Origin: Hafnia alvei
GTDB taxonomy: Bacteria; Pseudomonadota; Gammaproteobacteria; Enterobacterales; Enterobacteriaceae
Direction of reading: 5' to 3'
Assembly (NCBI RefSeq): GCF_964063325.1
Contig: NZ_OZ061315.1
Location: forward strand, 2,046,001 to 2,110,000
Length of the DNA: 64,000 bases
Shown here: piece after piece, positions 17,558 to 25,433 of the stretch
How positions within the stretch are numbered: position 1 is the first letter of the stretch
How the letters are laid out: each line of letters begins with the position of its first letter
Notes under the pieces: generated by a model
Seen by the model: only the letters and a program-made list of their open reading frames with translations
Databases searched by the model: none
What the model was told of the DNA's origin: nothing
Position numbers and translations under genes: made by a program

Positions 17558-17879
17558 CTATCCTTATGGTTACCCGTATTACTACTACAACAATGCGCAA
17601 GGCTATGTTAATCCACAGCAGATGCCTGCACAGCCCGCTGCGTCTCAGCCTTCGAACTATCGTCAGGCGAATGGACGTACTCACTTGCTAACTGGCATGG
17701 TGGCTGGTGCAGCTATCGCGTACTTACTGACTAATCGTCAGGTTCAGCAGGGGATCACCACCACAGCGAGCAAAGCATGGGGAACCGTGCGGGGCGAAGT
17801 GGAAGAGCTCAAAGAGCGTCTGGCAGATTTACAGGCCGAGCTCGATTATTACCACAGCAAGGAACAGGACGCCGAGTGA
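17544..17879 (+). CDS. Tyr/Pro-rich glycine-zipper protein with coiled coil
   Basis: A 111-residue protein. The first 45 residues are Tyr/Pro/Asn/Gln rich (NYPYGYPYYYYN), followed by a membrane segment GMVAGAAIAYLLTN and a C-terminal coiled coil (VEELKERLADLQAELDYY). The zipper region aligns by eye with that of the 240-residue protein at 16537 (both read GAxxxxLLTNxxV), and both have Tyr/Pro-rich tails, so the two look paralogous. I choose the ATG at 17544, which is 8 bases after AAGGA; an ATG at 17538 is too close to it. The stop overlaps the GTG of the ATPase. Confidence 0.75.
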   Translation: MNQPNYPYGYPYYYYNNAQGYVNPQQMPAQPAASQPSNYRQANGRTHLLTGMVAGAAIAYLLTNRQVQQGITTTASKAWGTVRGEVEELKERLADLQAELDYYHSKEQDAE

Positions 17880-19960
17880 AAGCTATCTCTCCTGACATGA
17901 TTGTTGTTGTACACCGTCTGCCAGGGCGTATGCGCGTGCGTGTTCCTCAGCTTCGCACCATGCCAGATTGTGCGGCATGGTTGAAGCGTCAGCTGCTTTC
18001 ATTCCCCGGTGTGACGGGGACACGCCTGCGGCCTGAGGCACGTTCGGCAGTCATCACCTATGACGTGGCGGCGACCAGCGAGGAACCGCTATTAGCTAAG
18101 CTGCGCAGCCTCGATTGGGCGCAGCGAACCGAAGGCGAATACGAAACCGAATACTGTGGCGGGGATAACCTACTTAACATCGGTGGGCTGGCGCTTTCTC
18201 AGCTGTTACCCAAAAAATGGGCGGCGTTGCCAACCTTATTGCTGACGTCATCGACGTTGAGCGAAGGGGCACATCAGCTTGCCCAGCGTAAGCTGAAAGT
18301 CGAAGTGCTGGACGCGCTGGCGCTAGGGTTATCGATGGCGCGCGGTGATTATCGTACCGCGATGCTGACCCAATCGCTGTTGACGCTTGGCGAATATATG
18401 GAGCAGGAAACCAGCCGTCATTCCGATGCGTTGTTGGCAAGCCTCATGCAGCCGCGCGAGCATCCGGTTTGGGTTGAGCGTGATGGGCAAAGCGTTGAAA
18501 TCCAGTCTGAAGCTCTGGTTAACGGCGATGTGATGCTATTGGGGCCGGGCGATAATATTCCCGCCGATGGCACCGTGATTCGTGGCGTCGGGTTAATCAA
18601 CCAAGCATCGATGACCGGCGAGGGCGTTCCCGTTCGCCGCGAGGTTGGCGCGTGGATCTATGCGGGTACGCAGGTACAAGATGGCAATATCGCCGTGCGT
18701 GCCGAACGCGTTGGCGATGATTCTTCTACGGCCAATATCCGCCGCTTTATCACTGACTCATTAAGCCAGCGTAGTGAGACGCAGAAGGTCACGCAGGAAA
18801 TGGCCGATCGCCGTGTGGCGATCACCATGGGCGTGGGCGCAGCGGTATTTGCAATGACCCGTGACTGGCAACGCTTGGCCTCGGTGTTCTTGGTCGATTA
18901 CTCATGTGCGTTAAAACTTAGTACGCCAATCGCGTTCAAGTCGATCATGTATCGTGCTGCGCGCAACGGCCTGCTGTTGAAAGGCGGTCGTGCAATCGAG
19001 CAGTTGGCAGCGGTTGATACCGTCGTCTTCGATAAAACCGGCACGCTCACCCATGGCGACATGCTGGTGACCGATGTGGTGAGCTTCGATCCGGAGCGCA
19101 CGTGGGCTGAACGTTTGCTGGCTATTGCCGCGTCGGTTGAAGAGCACAGCAATCATCCATTGGCGCGTGCGGTGGTAGCAGCGGCAGAACATCACGAATT
19201 ACCGCACATTAACCACGGCGAAGTTGAATACGTGATTGCTCATGGCCTATTGAGTGAGTTGGACGATCACCAGATGGTGATTGGTAGCCGTCACTTCCTC
19301 AGCTGTCACTATGATATCGATTTTGCCCCGTATGCGGATGAAATTGCTGAGCTGGAACAGCAAGGCCGTCATCTTCTGTTTATCGGTTTGGATAATCAGC
19401 TCGTGGGTATGATTGGTCTACAGGACAACGTGCGTGAAGAGGCTGCTCAGGTAATTGCACAGCTGCGCGAGCATGGCATCAACAACGTTGTGTTGCTGAC
19501 CGGCGATAAAGCGGAGAAAGCGGAGCAATTAGCCGCGGAACTGGGCATTGATCGTTTTTATGCGCAGGCAACGCCAGAAAGCAAAGTTGACGTGGTGCGT
19601 CAGTTACAAGAGCAGGGACACCGTGTCTTGTTCGTGGGCGACGGTATCAACGATGCTCCGGTGCTAACGCAGGCCAACGTAGGCTTAGCGATGAACCAGA
19701 GCACGGAGCTGGCTCAGCAGGCGGCAGACGCCGTGCTGTTGCAGGATCATCTGCACGGCATTGTGGCCGCACGTGAGCTCTCTTTGGAAGCGATGAAGCT
19801 GGTCAACAGCAATATTCGTCTAACGGAGTGGGTGAACAGTTCCATTATGCTGGCTGCGGCGCTGGGCTGGTTAACGCCAACCGCCAGTGCGTTGCTGCAT
19901 AACGGCACTACGCTGGGTGTGCTACTGCGCTCTTTGGCAGCTAAAAACGCCGGAAAGTAG
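17876..19960 (+). CDS. P1B-type heavy-metal ATPase (FezB-like)
   Basis: A 694-residue P-type ATPase. In order: an N-terminal HMA-like domain with HRLPGRMRVRV (about 13-23) and no CxxC; hydrophobic segments near 100-200; the actuator loop TGE at 247-249; the membrane metal-site motif DYSCALKLSTP at 341-351, where SCA replaces CPC; the phosphorylation site D386 in DKTGTLT; HSNHPLA in the nucleotide-binding domain; GDGINDAP at 588-595; and C-terminal membrane segments. The GTG start overlaps the previous stop (GTGA) and has AGGA 7 bases upstream; a longer frame from 17777 merely shadows the preceding gene. The motif set and the neighbours resemble FezB of ferrosome clusters. The transported metal is not shown; iron is inferred. 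Confidence 0.85.
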   Translation: MKAISPDMIVVVHRLPGRMRVRVPQLRTMPDCAAWLKRQLLSFPGVTGTRLRPEARSAVITYDVAATSEEPLLAKLRSLDWAQRTEGEYETEYCGGDNLLNIGGLALSQLLPKKWAALPTLLLTSSTLSEGAHQLAQRKLKVEVLDALALGLSMARGDYRTAMLTQSLLTLGEYMEQETSRHSDALLASLMQPREHPVWVERDGQSVEIQSEALVNGDVMLLGPGDNIPADGTVIRGVGLINQASMTGEGVPVRREVGAWIYAGTQVQDGNIAVRAERVGDDSSTANIRRFITDSLSQRSETQKVTQEMADRRVAITMGVGAAVFAMTRDWQRLASVFLVDYSCALKLSTPIAFKSIMYRAARNGLLLKGGRAIEQLAAVDTVVFDKTGTLTHGDMLVTDVVSFDPERTWAERLLAIAASVEEHSNHPLARAVVAAAEHHELPHINHGEVEYVIAHGLLSELDDHQMVIGSRHFLSCHYDIDFAPYADEIAELEQQGRHLLFIGLDNQLVGMIGLQDNVREEAAQVIAQLREHGINNVVLLTGDKAEKAEQLAAELGIDRFYAQATPESKVDVVRQLQEQGHRVLFVGDGINDAPVLTQANVGLAMNQSTELAQQAADAVLLQDHLHGIVAARELSLEAMKLVNSNIRLTEWVNSSIMLAAALGWLTPTASALLHNGTTLGVLLRSLAAKNAGK

Positions 19961-20038
19961 GTGGCTAACGATTCTTGGCCTGACGGAATAGTGTGAGGCC
20001 AAGAGTCATACCCCAACCTAAATTTTAGATATAAAAAA

Positions 20039-20066
20039 GCCCCGAATTTTCATTCGGGGCTTTTTT
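20039..20066. terminator. Bidirectional terminator ATPase operon / tRNA-Ser
   Basis: GCCCCGAAT (20039-20047) pairs with ATTCGGGGC (20052-20060), flanked by A6 and T6 tracts. It can end the rightward ATPase operon and the leftward tRNA. Confidence 0.85.
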
Positions 20067-20074
20067 ATAGAATA

Positions 20075-20164
20075 TGGCGGTGAGAGAGGGGTTCGAACCC
20101 TCGATACGCTTTCGCGTATACACACTTTCCAGGCGTGCTCCTTCAGCCACTCAGACACCTCACC
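20075..20164 (-). tRNA. tRNA-Ser (anticodon GGA), copy 1
   Basis: Ninety bases including an encoded CCA. Read on the minus strand it begins GGTGAGGTGTCTGAGTGG, has the anticodon loop CTGGAAA with GGA, a long class II variable arm (TATACGC...GCGTATC) and the T-arm GAGGGTTCGAACCCCTC. It reads UCC and UCU codons. It is identical to the copy at 22162-22251 and closely related to E. coli serW/serX. Confidence 0.97.
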
Positions 20165-20389
20165 GTTTCGTTGCCGTGCTATGCACTGCAACGGGGCGCT
20201 ACTATAGGGATTCACCCTCGCAGGGTCAAGAATAATTTCAGTAAAAACGCGCGTCTGGCGAGGGAATAGCCAATCGGAGTGCTCTGACATCATCCTTGGT
20301 CGAGATGTACTACAGTTACCCAATATAAGTGAGTTACCAAATTAAAGTGACTAAACCACAATTCTCTAATCAGCCAAAAGGAAAACGTT

Positions 20390-20815
20390 ATGTCGATTGA
20401 AAAAGTTGTCTATCGTGCAAAAGCGAAAGCCACCGGCGGCCGAGATGGTCGTGCCACCTCATCTGACGGTGTGTTGGATGTTAAGTTGGGCGTACCAAAG
20501 GAAATGGGCGGTGCCGGTGGTGCGGTGACCAATCCAGAGCAGCTCTTTGCCGCAGGGTATTCGGCCTGTTTTCTCGGCGCACTGAAATTTGTGGCCTCGA
20601 AAGAAAAGGTCAAAGTTCCCGCCGATGCTCAGATTGAAGGTACCGTGGGAATAGGCGAAATTCCAGGAGGCTTTGGGATTGAGGTTCAGCTGGATATCAG
20701 TTTGCCAGGTATCGAACGTAGCGTGGCAGAGGATCTGGTGAAGAAAGCGCATCAGGTATGCCCATATTCCAACGCAACCCGTGGCAATATTGATGTGAAA
20801 CTGAACGTCATTTAG
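20390..20815 (+). CDS. ohr: Organic hydroperoxide resistance protein (Ohr/OsmC family)
   Basis: Thiol peroxidase of 141 residues that reduces organic hydroperoxides, drawing electrons from lipoylated proteins in studied members. The two redox cysteines are at residues 60 (YSACFLGA) and 124 (VCPYSNATRGN), and the FGIEVQLDISLPG strand is typical of Ohr rather than OsmC. Shine-Dalgarno AAAGGAAAACGTT precedes the ATG. The usual regulator gene ohrR is not adjacent, so the gene appears as a single unit between the two tRNA-Ser genes. Cytoplasmic. Confidence 0.93.
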   Translation: MSIEKVVYRAKAKATGGRDGRATSSDGVLDVKLGVPKEMGGAGGAVTNPEQLFAAGYSACFLGALKFVASKEKVKVPADAQIEGTVGIGEIPGGFGIEVQLDISLPGIERSVAEDLVKKAHQVCPYSNATRGNIDVKLNVI

Positions 20816-20842
20816 CCATTTAGCACGCACGCCTGAATGATA

Positions 20843-20887
20843 AAAAACAAAAAGCCCTGAATTTTCATTCAGGGCTTTTTGTTAGAA
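20843..20887. repeat. 45-bp direct repeat, left copy (with terminator)
   Basis: Identical over 45 bases to 22115-22159. It contains a terminator hairpin (GCCCTGAAT 20854-20862 with ATTCAGGGC 20867-20875, T5 after), which ends ohr rightward and the HNH gene leftward. The right copy abuts the 3' end of tRNA-Ser copy 2, so this looks like a duplicated tRNA 3' flank bordering an inserted segment. Confidence 0.9.
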
Positions 20888-20900
20888 CAGAGAGCCCGCA

Positions 20901-21944
20901 TTAGTTATTTTGGTCAAAAATAGCATTGTGATGTTCTATATATTTTTTAAAACGACTTAACTCAGTTACATTGATATTATCTAGATTTAACTCTTCGCCA
21001 TCACATATACCCAATCCCTTCAGTTGCTGCTTATCACAATGCTGAGAAATTTTTAATATGCACTTGTAGCCTTGAAATTTAAAAGTAATCATATAACGGT
21101 CAAACAGTTTATCTATGTGAGAACACAATAATATACCATTAGCGCCATCTAACCTTTCATCCGAGCTTTCACAATCTCGCCAGGGTTTTATGTGAGATGC
21201 TATTAGCATCTCTCTAATATTTACTAATGTTACTGCGCATTTTTCCCCGCCCCAGGTTTTAATCACATTCTCTTTAAAACGGCCTTGACCAATACGCGCC
21301 TTGATAAGCGTATCCTTCTCAGTATCGCTCAAATCGGAGGTAAGAATGCTAGTTATATCGGATGATAATGGATCAATATTGTCTTTTTTCCCTTCGAAGG
21401 GAGCTTCATCTGTATTCAGTAAAATATATCTATGGTTTTTTATGTTCTCTGTAATATCTATTGGATTGTTATATAATACAACATCATCCGGTTTGAACTT
21501 TATATTGAAATTTAGAAGGGCTGATGTGTTTTTAGTTATCGATGTAGGCTCTAATCCAATTGAGGATAAATCATGCTGCATTTTTGCTAATCGACCATTT
21601 TCCCCGAAGTGGTTAATAGCACTTTGGGCTTCATGCTCATCTATACAGACCACATTCGCTATGTGACCTATACAGATTTTTTTGCTAGATGCCTTCTCAA
21701 AGTAATATAAATATATCGTGTAGACCCTCCCTTTATGAGCATTGTTATTAATGGGTTGAAGAAAAGAGTACTGATATCCGTGAATTAAATTTGTATAGTC
21801 GAACAACCATTCCTCGTGTCCAAATCCAGGGTTCACTTCGAATGAGTTGTTATCAGTACTTTTTCCATTCGGGCCTGAAGGCTTTTTCCAATCATTACTA
21901 TTCCAGCAGATACGAGCTATTTTATTATCCATTTTTTCATCCAT
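20901..21944 (-). CDS. HNH endonuclease domain protein
   Basis: A 347-residue protein with a C-terminal HNH_2-type nuclease domain (about residues 215-300): ASHIKPWRDC supplies the first His, RLDGANGILLC the Asn and SHIDKLFDR the last His. The N-terminal 200 residues (with WLFDYTNLIHGYQYSFLQPI) are not a fold I recognise with certainty and may sense the target. The gene is AT-rich, stands alone, and is bordered by identical 45-bp repeats next to a tRNA, so it looks horizontally acquired. Genes of this type are often found as solitary restriction or defence nucleases, but no activity is shown here. Start at 21944; the second ATG at 21932 is also possible. Confidence 0.85.
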   Translation of the reverse strand: MDEKMDNKIARICWNSNDWKKPSGPNGKSTDNNSFEVNPGFGHEEWLFDYTNLIHGYQYSFLQPINNNAHKGRVYTIYLYYFEKASSKKICIGHIANVVCIDEHEAQSAINHFGENGRLAKMQHDLSSIGLEPTSITKNTSALLNFNIKFKPDDVVLYNNPIDITENIKNHRYILLNTDEAPFEGKKDNIDPLSSDITSILTSDLSDTEKDTLIKARIGQGRFKENVIKTWGGEKCAVTLVNIREMLIASHIKPWRDCESSDERLDGANGILLCSHIDKLFDRYMITFKFQGYKCILKISQHCDKQQLKGLGICDGEELNLDNINVTELSRFKKYIEHHNAIFDQNN

Positions 21945-22114
21945 AAAATTTAGCTTTAATAGATTGTTATGCTAAATAAGCAACGTATCTATTTATATAC
22001 TCAAAAATCCAACACATAAATGATCTGTATCTTGTATTAAGATAAAACTGTATTTTTATCGTATGCCGATTTGCGAATTAGAGAGGATGGGCATGTGTGA
22101 TGCTAGACGAGGGG

Positions 22115-22159
22115 AAAAACAAAAAGCCCTGAATTTTCATTCAGGGCTTTTTGTTAGAA
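22115..22159. repeat. 45-bp direct repeat, right copy (with terminator)
   Basis: Second copy of the repeat at 20843-20887. Its hairpin (22126-22134 with 22139-22147) is followed by Ts and lies immediately beyond the 3' end of tRNA-Ser copy 2, serving as that tRNA's terminator when read leftward. Confidence 0.9.
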
Positions 22160-22161
22160 TA

Positions 22162-22251
22162 TGGCGGTGAGAGAGGGGTTCGAACCCTCGATACGCTTTC
22201 GCGTATACACACTTTCCAGGCGTGCTCCTTCAGCCACTCAGACACCTCACC
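22162..22251 (-). tRNA. serX: tRNA-Ser (anticodon GGA), copy 2
   Basis: Same 90 bases as copy 1, including the encoded CCA. The upstream flank resembles that of copy 1 around a GGGCGCTA...TAGGG stretch, as if gene and promoter were duplicated together. Its position before ghrA-ycdX corresponds to serX in E. coli; the symbol rests on that. Confidence 0.96.
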
Positions 22252-22403
22252 GTTTATCGCAGCGTCGCCGTTGCGATGGGCGCTAATGTAGGGAAAACAG
22301 CGTGATGCGTCAACTTTATTTTTATCAAAACCAACTGTTTAGCTAAACAATCAGCAGATTGTTGTTTTCCTCAACGATAGCTGGCGTCTTTTACAACACC
22401 CTG

Positions 22404-23585
22404 TTAGTGCCCGTAGCGTTTTTGCCATTCAGCTTCCAATGCCACTTGCCACGACGGATGAGGCTCCGCGATGGCATTAAACAGCGGTTTCTGCGCGGTA
22501 AATAGTGCGCGCTCAGCCGGTGGTAAACGCTCAACGTCTAAAACGCTCGGATCTCCCCACTGTTTACTATCAGCCTTACGTGCCTGTGCCTCTGGCGACA
22601 TGAGGAAATTAATCACAACTTCGGCAGCGGGTTTGGCGCGTGCGTTGAAGGGGATCGCTAAGAAGTGCACGTTGGTGAGTGCACCCTGATTTAATGCGTA
22701 AGTTTGCGCATCGGGCGGGAGGCTACCGGCGGCAATAGCCGCTGGCGCAATGCCAGGATTGAACGTAATCGCCATATCAAGTTCATTATCGTTAAACATC
22801 TGGATCATCTGCGCATCGCTGGTTGGGAATACTTTCCCTTGCCGCCACAGGAACGGATGCAGGGCGTCGAGATAAGCCCACAGCGGTGCCGTATCGCGGG
22901 CAAATGTCTCTGCATCGACCGGTTTGTCTAGCGCAACGCCCGACGTTAGCCCGATCAGCGCCATTTTCAAGAAACTGGAACCGTGAAATTGAGGAGGGCG
23001 TGGATAGGTAATACGTCCTGGATGAACTTTCGCATAATTAAGCAATGCGGAAAGATCGGCAGGAGGATTCGGCGTGGCTTTTACATCATGAATAAAGACC
23101 AGTTGCCCGACGCCCCAAGGCGCTTCAAATCCGTCGGTAGGTACGGTGAAGTCCTGCGTTACCGGCAGTTTTTTATCCACCCATTGCCAGTTGGGTAAAG
23201 CCTGTACGAATGGGCCATACAGTAAACCATTTTGTTTTAAGGCGTTGAAGTTTTCGCCGTTGACCCACACCAGATCGGTGCTGCCATTTGCGGTATTGCC
23301 AGCGGCTTTCTCAGCACGAATGCGATTAACTGTCTCAGCAATATCTGCCACTTTTACCTGTTTTAGCGTAATACCGTAGCGGGTTTGCAGCTCGGCCGTT
23401 ACCCAGTCGAGATAGTGATTCACCTGCGTGCTACCACCCCAAGCGTTGAAATAAACCGTTTGACCCTCTGCCTGTTTTAGAGTTTGCACCCATGCCGCCG
23501 TAGGTTCCGCTGTATCGGCGTACACCGCTGGGGTGAGCAAACACAAACTGGTCAAAAGGGTAGGGAGTAGATTTCGCAGACGCAT
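22404..23585 (-). CDS. ynjB: ABC transporter substrate-binding protein, YnjB family
   Basis: Periplasmic solute-binding protein of 393 residues matching the YnjB family. The start at 23585 has AAGG 8 bases upstream and gives a clear signal peptide (MRLRNLLPTLLTSLCLL, cleavage near VYADTA). Core motifs include NAWGGSTQVNHYLDW and WQWVDKKLPVTQDF. In E. coli the gene is followed by the permease ynjC and ATPase ynjD; neither is present here, since a tRNA lies 150 bases downstream. It is therefore an orphan binding protein whose partners are elsewhere or lost. The ligand is unknown. Confidence 0.88.
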   Translation of the reverse strand: MRLRNLLPTLLTSLCLLTPAVYADTAEPTAAWVQTLKQAEGQTVYFNAWGGSTQVNHYLDWVTAELQTRYGITLKQVKVADIAETVNRIRAEKAAGNTANGSTDLVWVNGENFNALKQNGLLYGPFVQALPNWQWVDKKLPVTQDFTVPTDGFEAPWGVGQLVFIHDVKATPNPPADLSALLNYAKVHPGRITYPRPPQFHGSSFLKMALIGLTSGVALDKPVDAETFARDTAPLWAYLDALHPFLWRQGKVFPTSDAQMIQMFNDNELDMAITFNPGIAPAAIAAGSLPPDAQTYALNQGALTNVHFLAIPFNARAKPAAEVVINFLMSPEAQARKADSKQWGDPSVLDVERLPPAERALFTAQKPLFNAIAEPHPSWQVALEAEWQKRYGH

Positions 23586-23902
23586 AATCAGCCTTATCAA
23601 TAATGAAAACCAGATTGTAATGGCCTTTGTATATAAAAACATTAGCTTCAAGATGTATACATGAAGGCGACGTAAGTTTTTAAAACCAGCAAACGTGAAT
23701 AGTTACGCCAATAAACTGGATAAATAATGACTAAACAGACGAAATAACAACATTAACTCTGGTGTTTTGGATATTTATCTCGCTAAATGAGAACGAGGCT
23801 TGAACAAAAGATAACGGAATAATAGCCAACAAGCCCGCCGATCCTAGGCCCAGGTAATCCTCAGGAAGAGTGTCTACAACATCATTTAGTAAGGGGACAG
23901 CG
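23586..23902. other. ynjB / POT transporter divergent gap
   Basis: About 317 bases with AT-rich sequence that should contain both promoters. No additional gene or clear operator is seen. Confidence 0.5.
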
Positions 23903-25384
23903 GTGAGCTCGACGACACCCATTCAACCATCATCACACCGCAGCGCCATTCCGGCTGGCTCTGGTGCACTATTCTTTATCCAAACCTTTTCAACGCTTGG
24001 TTTTGCCGTGCTTTACTCCACCTTGGTGCTGTATGCGACCAAGCGGCTAGGATTCAGCGAAAGCGATGCCAATGCCATGATGGGCGTCTTTGGTGCGTTT
24101 AACTATGGGCTGCACCTGTTTGGCGGCTATCTCGGTGGCCGTTGCCTGAGCAACCGTAACCTCTTTATTTTAGGTATGGTATTGCAGGTCATCGGCTGTT
24201 ACATGATTGCTGAGTTGGGCGTATCAGGCCTGTATTGGGGATTGGCGATGTTCCTTACCGGCAGCGGATTAAACGTCACGTGCCTGAACATGATGCTGAC
24301 CCAACGCTTTGCCCCAGACGACGATCGCCGTGAAGGCGCATTCCTGTGGAACTATGCGGGCATGAACCTTGGCTTTTTTGCCGGTTTTGCCGTCGCGGGG
24401 TATTTCCAACTCAGTGAAAACTATCGCGCACTGTTCTTATTTGCCACCATCGGTAATGCGGTTGCCATTCTGGTTACGCTATCGCGCTGGCGCATCTTGG
24501 CGGACATCAATACTCCTCTCAAGCAGGCATCGCGCAAATCTTTCTATTTGCGAATGCTGGCGGGCTTGGTTGTGCTGGTGGCATTGGTGCCGATTATCCG
24601 TGTGCTGCTGACCCACGCCGATTTCAGCAGCTATTTCGTGGTCGTGTTAGGCATTCTGATTTTCATTATGCTGTGCATTATGACGCTGCGTCATCGTGAA
24701 GCCGACGAGCGTCGTCGTATGGTGGCCTACCTGATTTTAGCAGCAGGATCTTTAGTGTTTTGGTCGCTGTACCAGCTGGCCCCAATGGGCTTGATGCTGT
24801 TCTCCGAGCATAATATCGATCTGAATGTTTATGGTCTGCGCGTAGCACCTCAGTGGATCCAAAATATTAATACGGTAGTGATTGTCGTCGGTGGACCGCT
24901 GATGGCACTCCTATTTAAACGCTTACGTGAACGTGGCTTAAACATTGATATACCTTTGCAATTTTGTGCCTCACTGTTTTGCATGGGATTAGGTATGCTG
25001 GTTCTGCCGCTGGGGATCCAACTTGCAGGCGGTGATGGTTTAGTCGCATTCAAATGGATTGCGTTGAGCTATGTGTTGCAAAGCTTTGGTGAACTGATGA
25101 TTTCGCCAATTGGCTACGCGATGATCGGAAAACTAGCGCCGGCACGCCATCAAGGTTTGATGATGGGCTGTTGGATGATGGTCACCGGCGTGGCCTCCGT
25201 GCTGGCCGGATACGTTTCAGGGTTGATGCCGCAAAATAGCGGCAGCACACCGTTAGAAACTAACCCTGGCTACAGCAGCGTATTCAATGCGTTAGGCTGG
25301 GGTTCTGTCGCCACCGGCGTGGTGTTGGTGTTGTTAATCCCGCTGCTGCGTCGATTAATTGCCCAACAGCATCAGGCTAGATAA
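23903..25384 (+). CDS. POT-family (oligopeptide:H+ symporter-like) transporter
   Basis: Integral membrane protein of 493 residues with about 12-14 hydrophobic segments, most similar in pattern to the proton-dependent oligopeptide transporter (PTR2/POT) family: FGAFNYGLHLFGGYLGGR near the start, LWNYAGMNLGFFAG in the middle and YVLQSFGELMISPIGYAMI near the end. The ExxER motif used for proton coupling in typical DtpA/B-type members is not present in the first helix, which reads QTFSTLGFAVLYSTLVLY. The GTG at 23903 has AAGGGG 6 bases upstream and is preferred; an in-frame GTG at 23870 lies too near its own purine tract. Substrate uncertain. Confidence 0.8.
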   Translation: MSSTTPIQPSSHRSAIPAGSGALFFIQTFSTLGFAVLYSTLVLYATKRLGFSESDANAMMGVFGAFNYGLHLFGGYLGGRCLSNRNLFILGMVLQVIGCYMIAELGVSGLYWGLAMFLTGSGLNVTCLNMMLTQRFAPDDDRREGAFLWNYAGMNLGFFAGFAVAGYFQLSENYRALFLFATIGNAVAILVTLSRWRILADINTPLKQASRKSFYLRMLAGLVVLVALVPIIRVLLTHADFSSYFVVVLGILIFIMLCIMTLRHREADERRRMVAYLILAAGSLVFWSLYQLAPMGLMLFSEHNIDLNVYGLRVAPQWIQNINTVVIVVGGPLMALLFKRLRERGLNIDIPLQFCASLFCMGLGMLVLPLGIQLAGGDGLVAFKWIALSYVLQSFGELMISPIGYAMIGKLAPARHQGLMMGCWMMVTGVASVLAGYVSGLMPQNSGSTPLETNPGYSSVFNALGWGSVATGVVLVLLIPLLRRLIAQQHQAR

Positions 25385-25433
25385 TACCGCGCGAGCGAAC
25401 AATGTGATTAAGACAGAAAACTGGAGGCACGAA

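Noticed and set aside
17777..17875. Upstream extension of the ATPase frame to an ATG at 17777
   Set aside because: It runs through the coiled-coil gene in another frame, its composition is Arg/Gly rich like a shadow, and the GTG at 17876 has a good site and an overlap with the previous stop.
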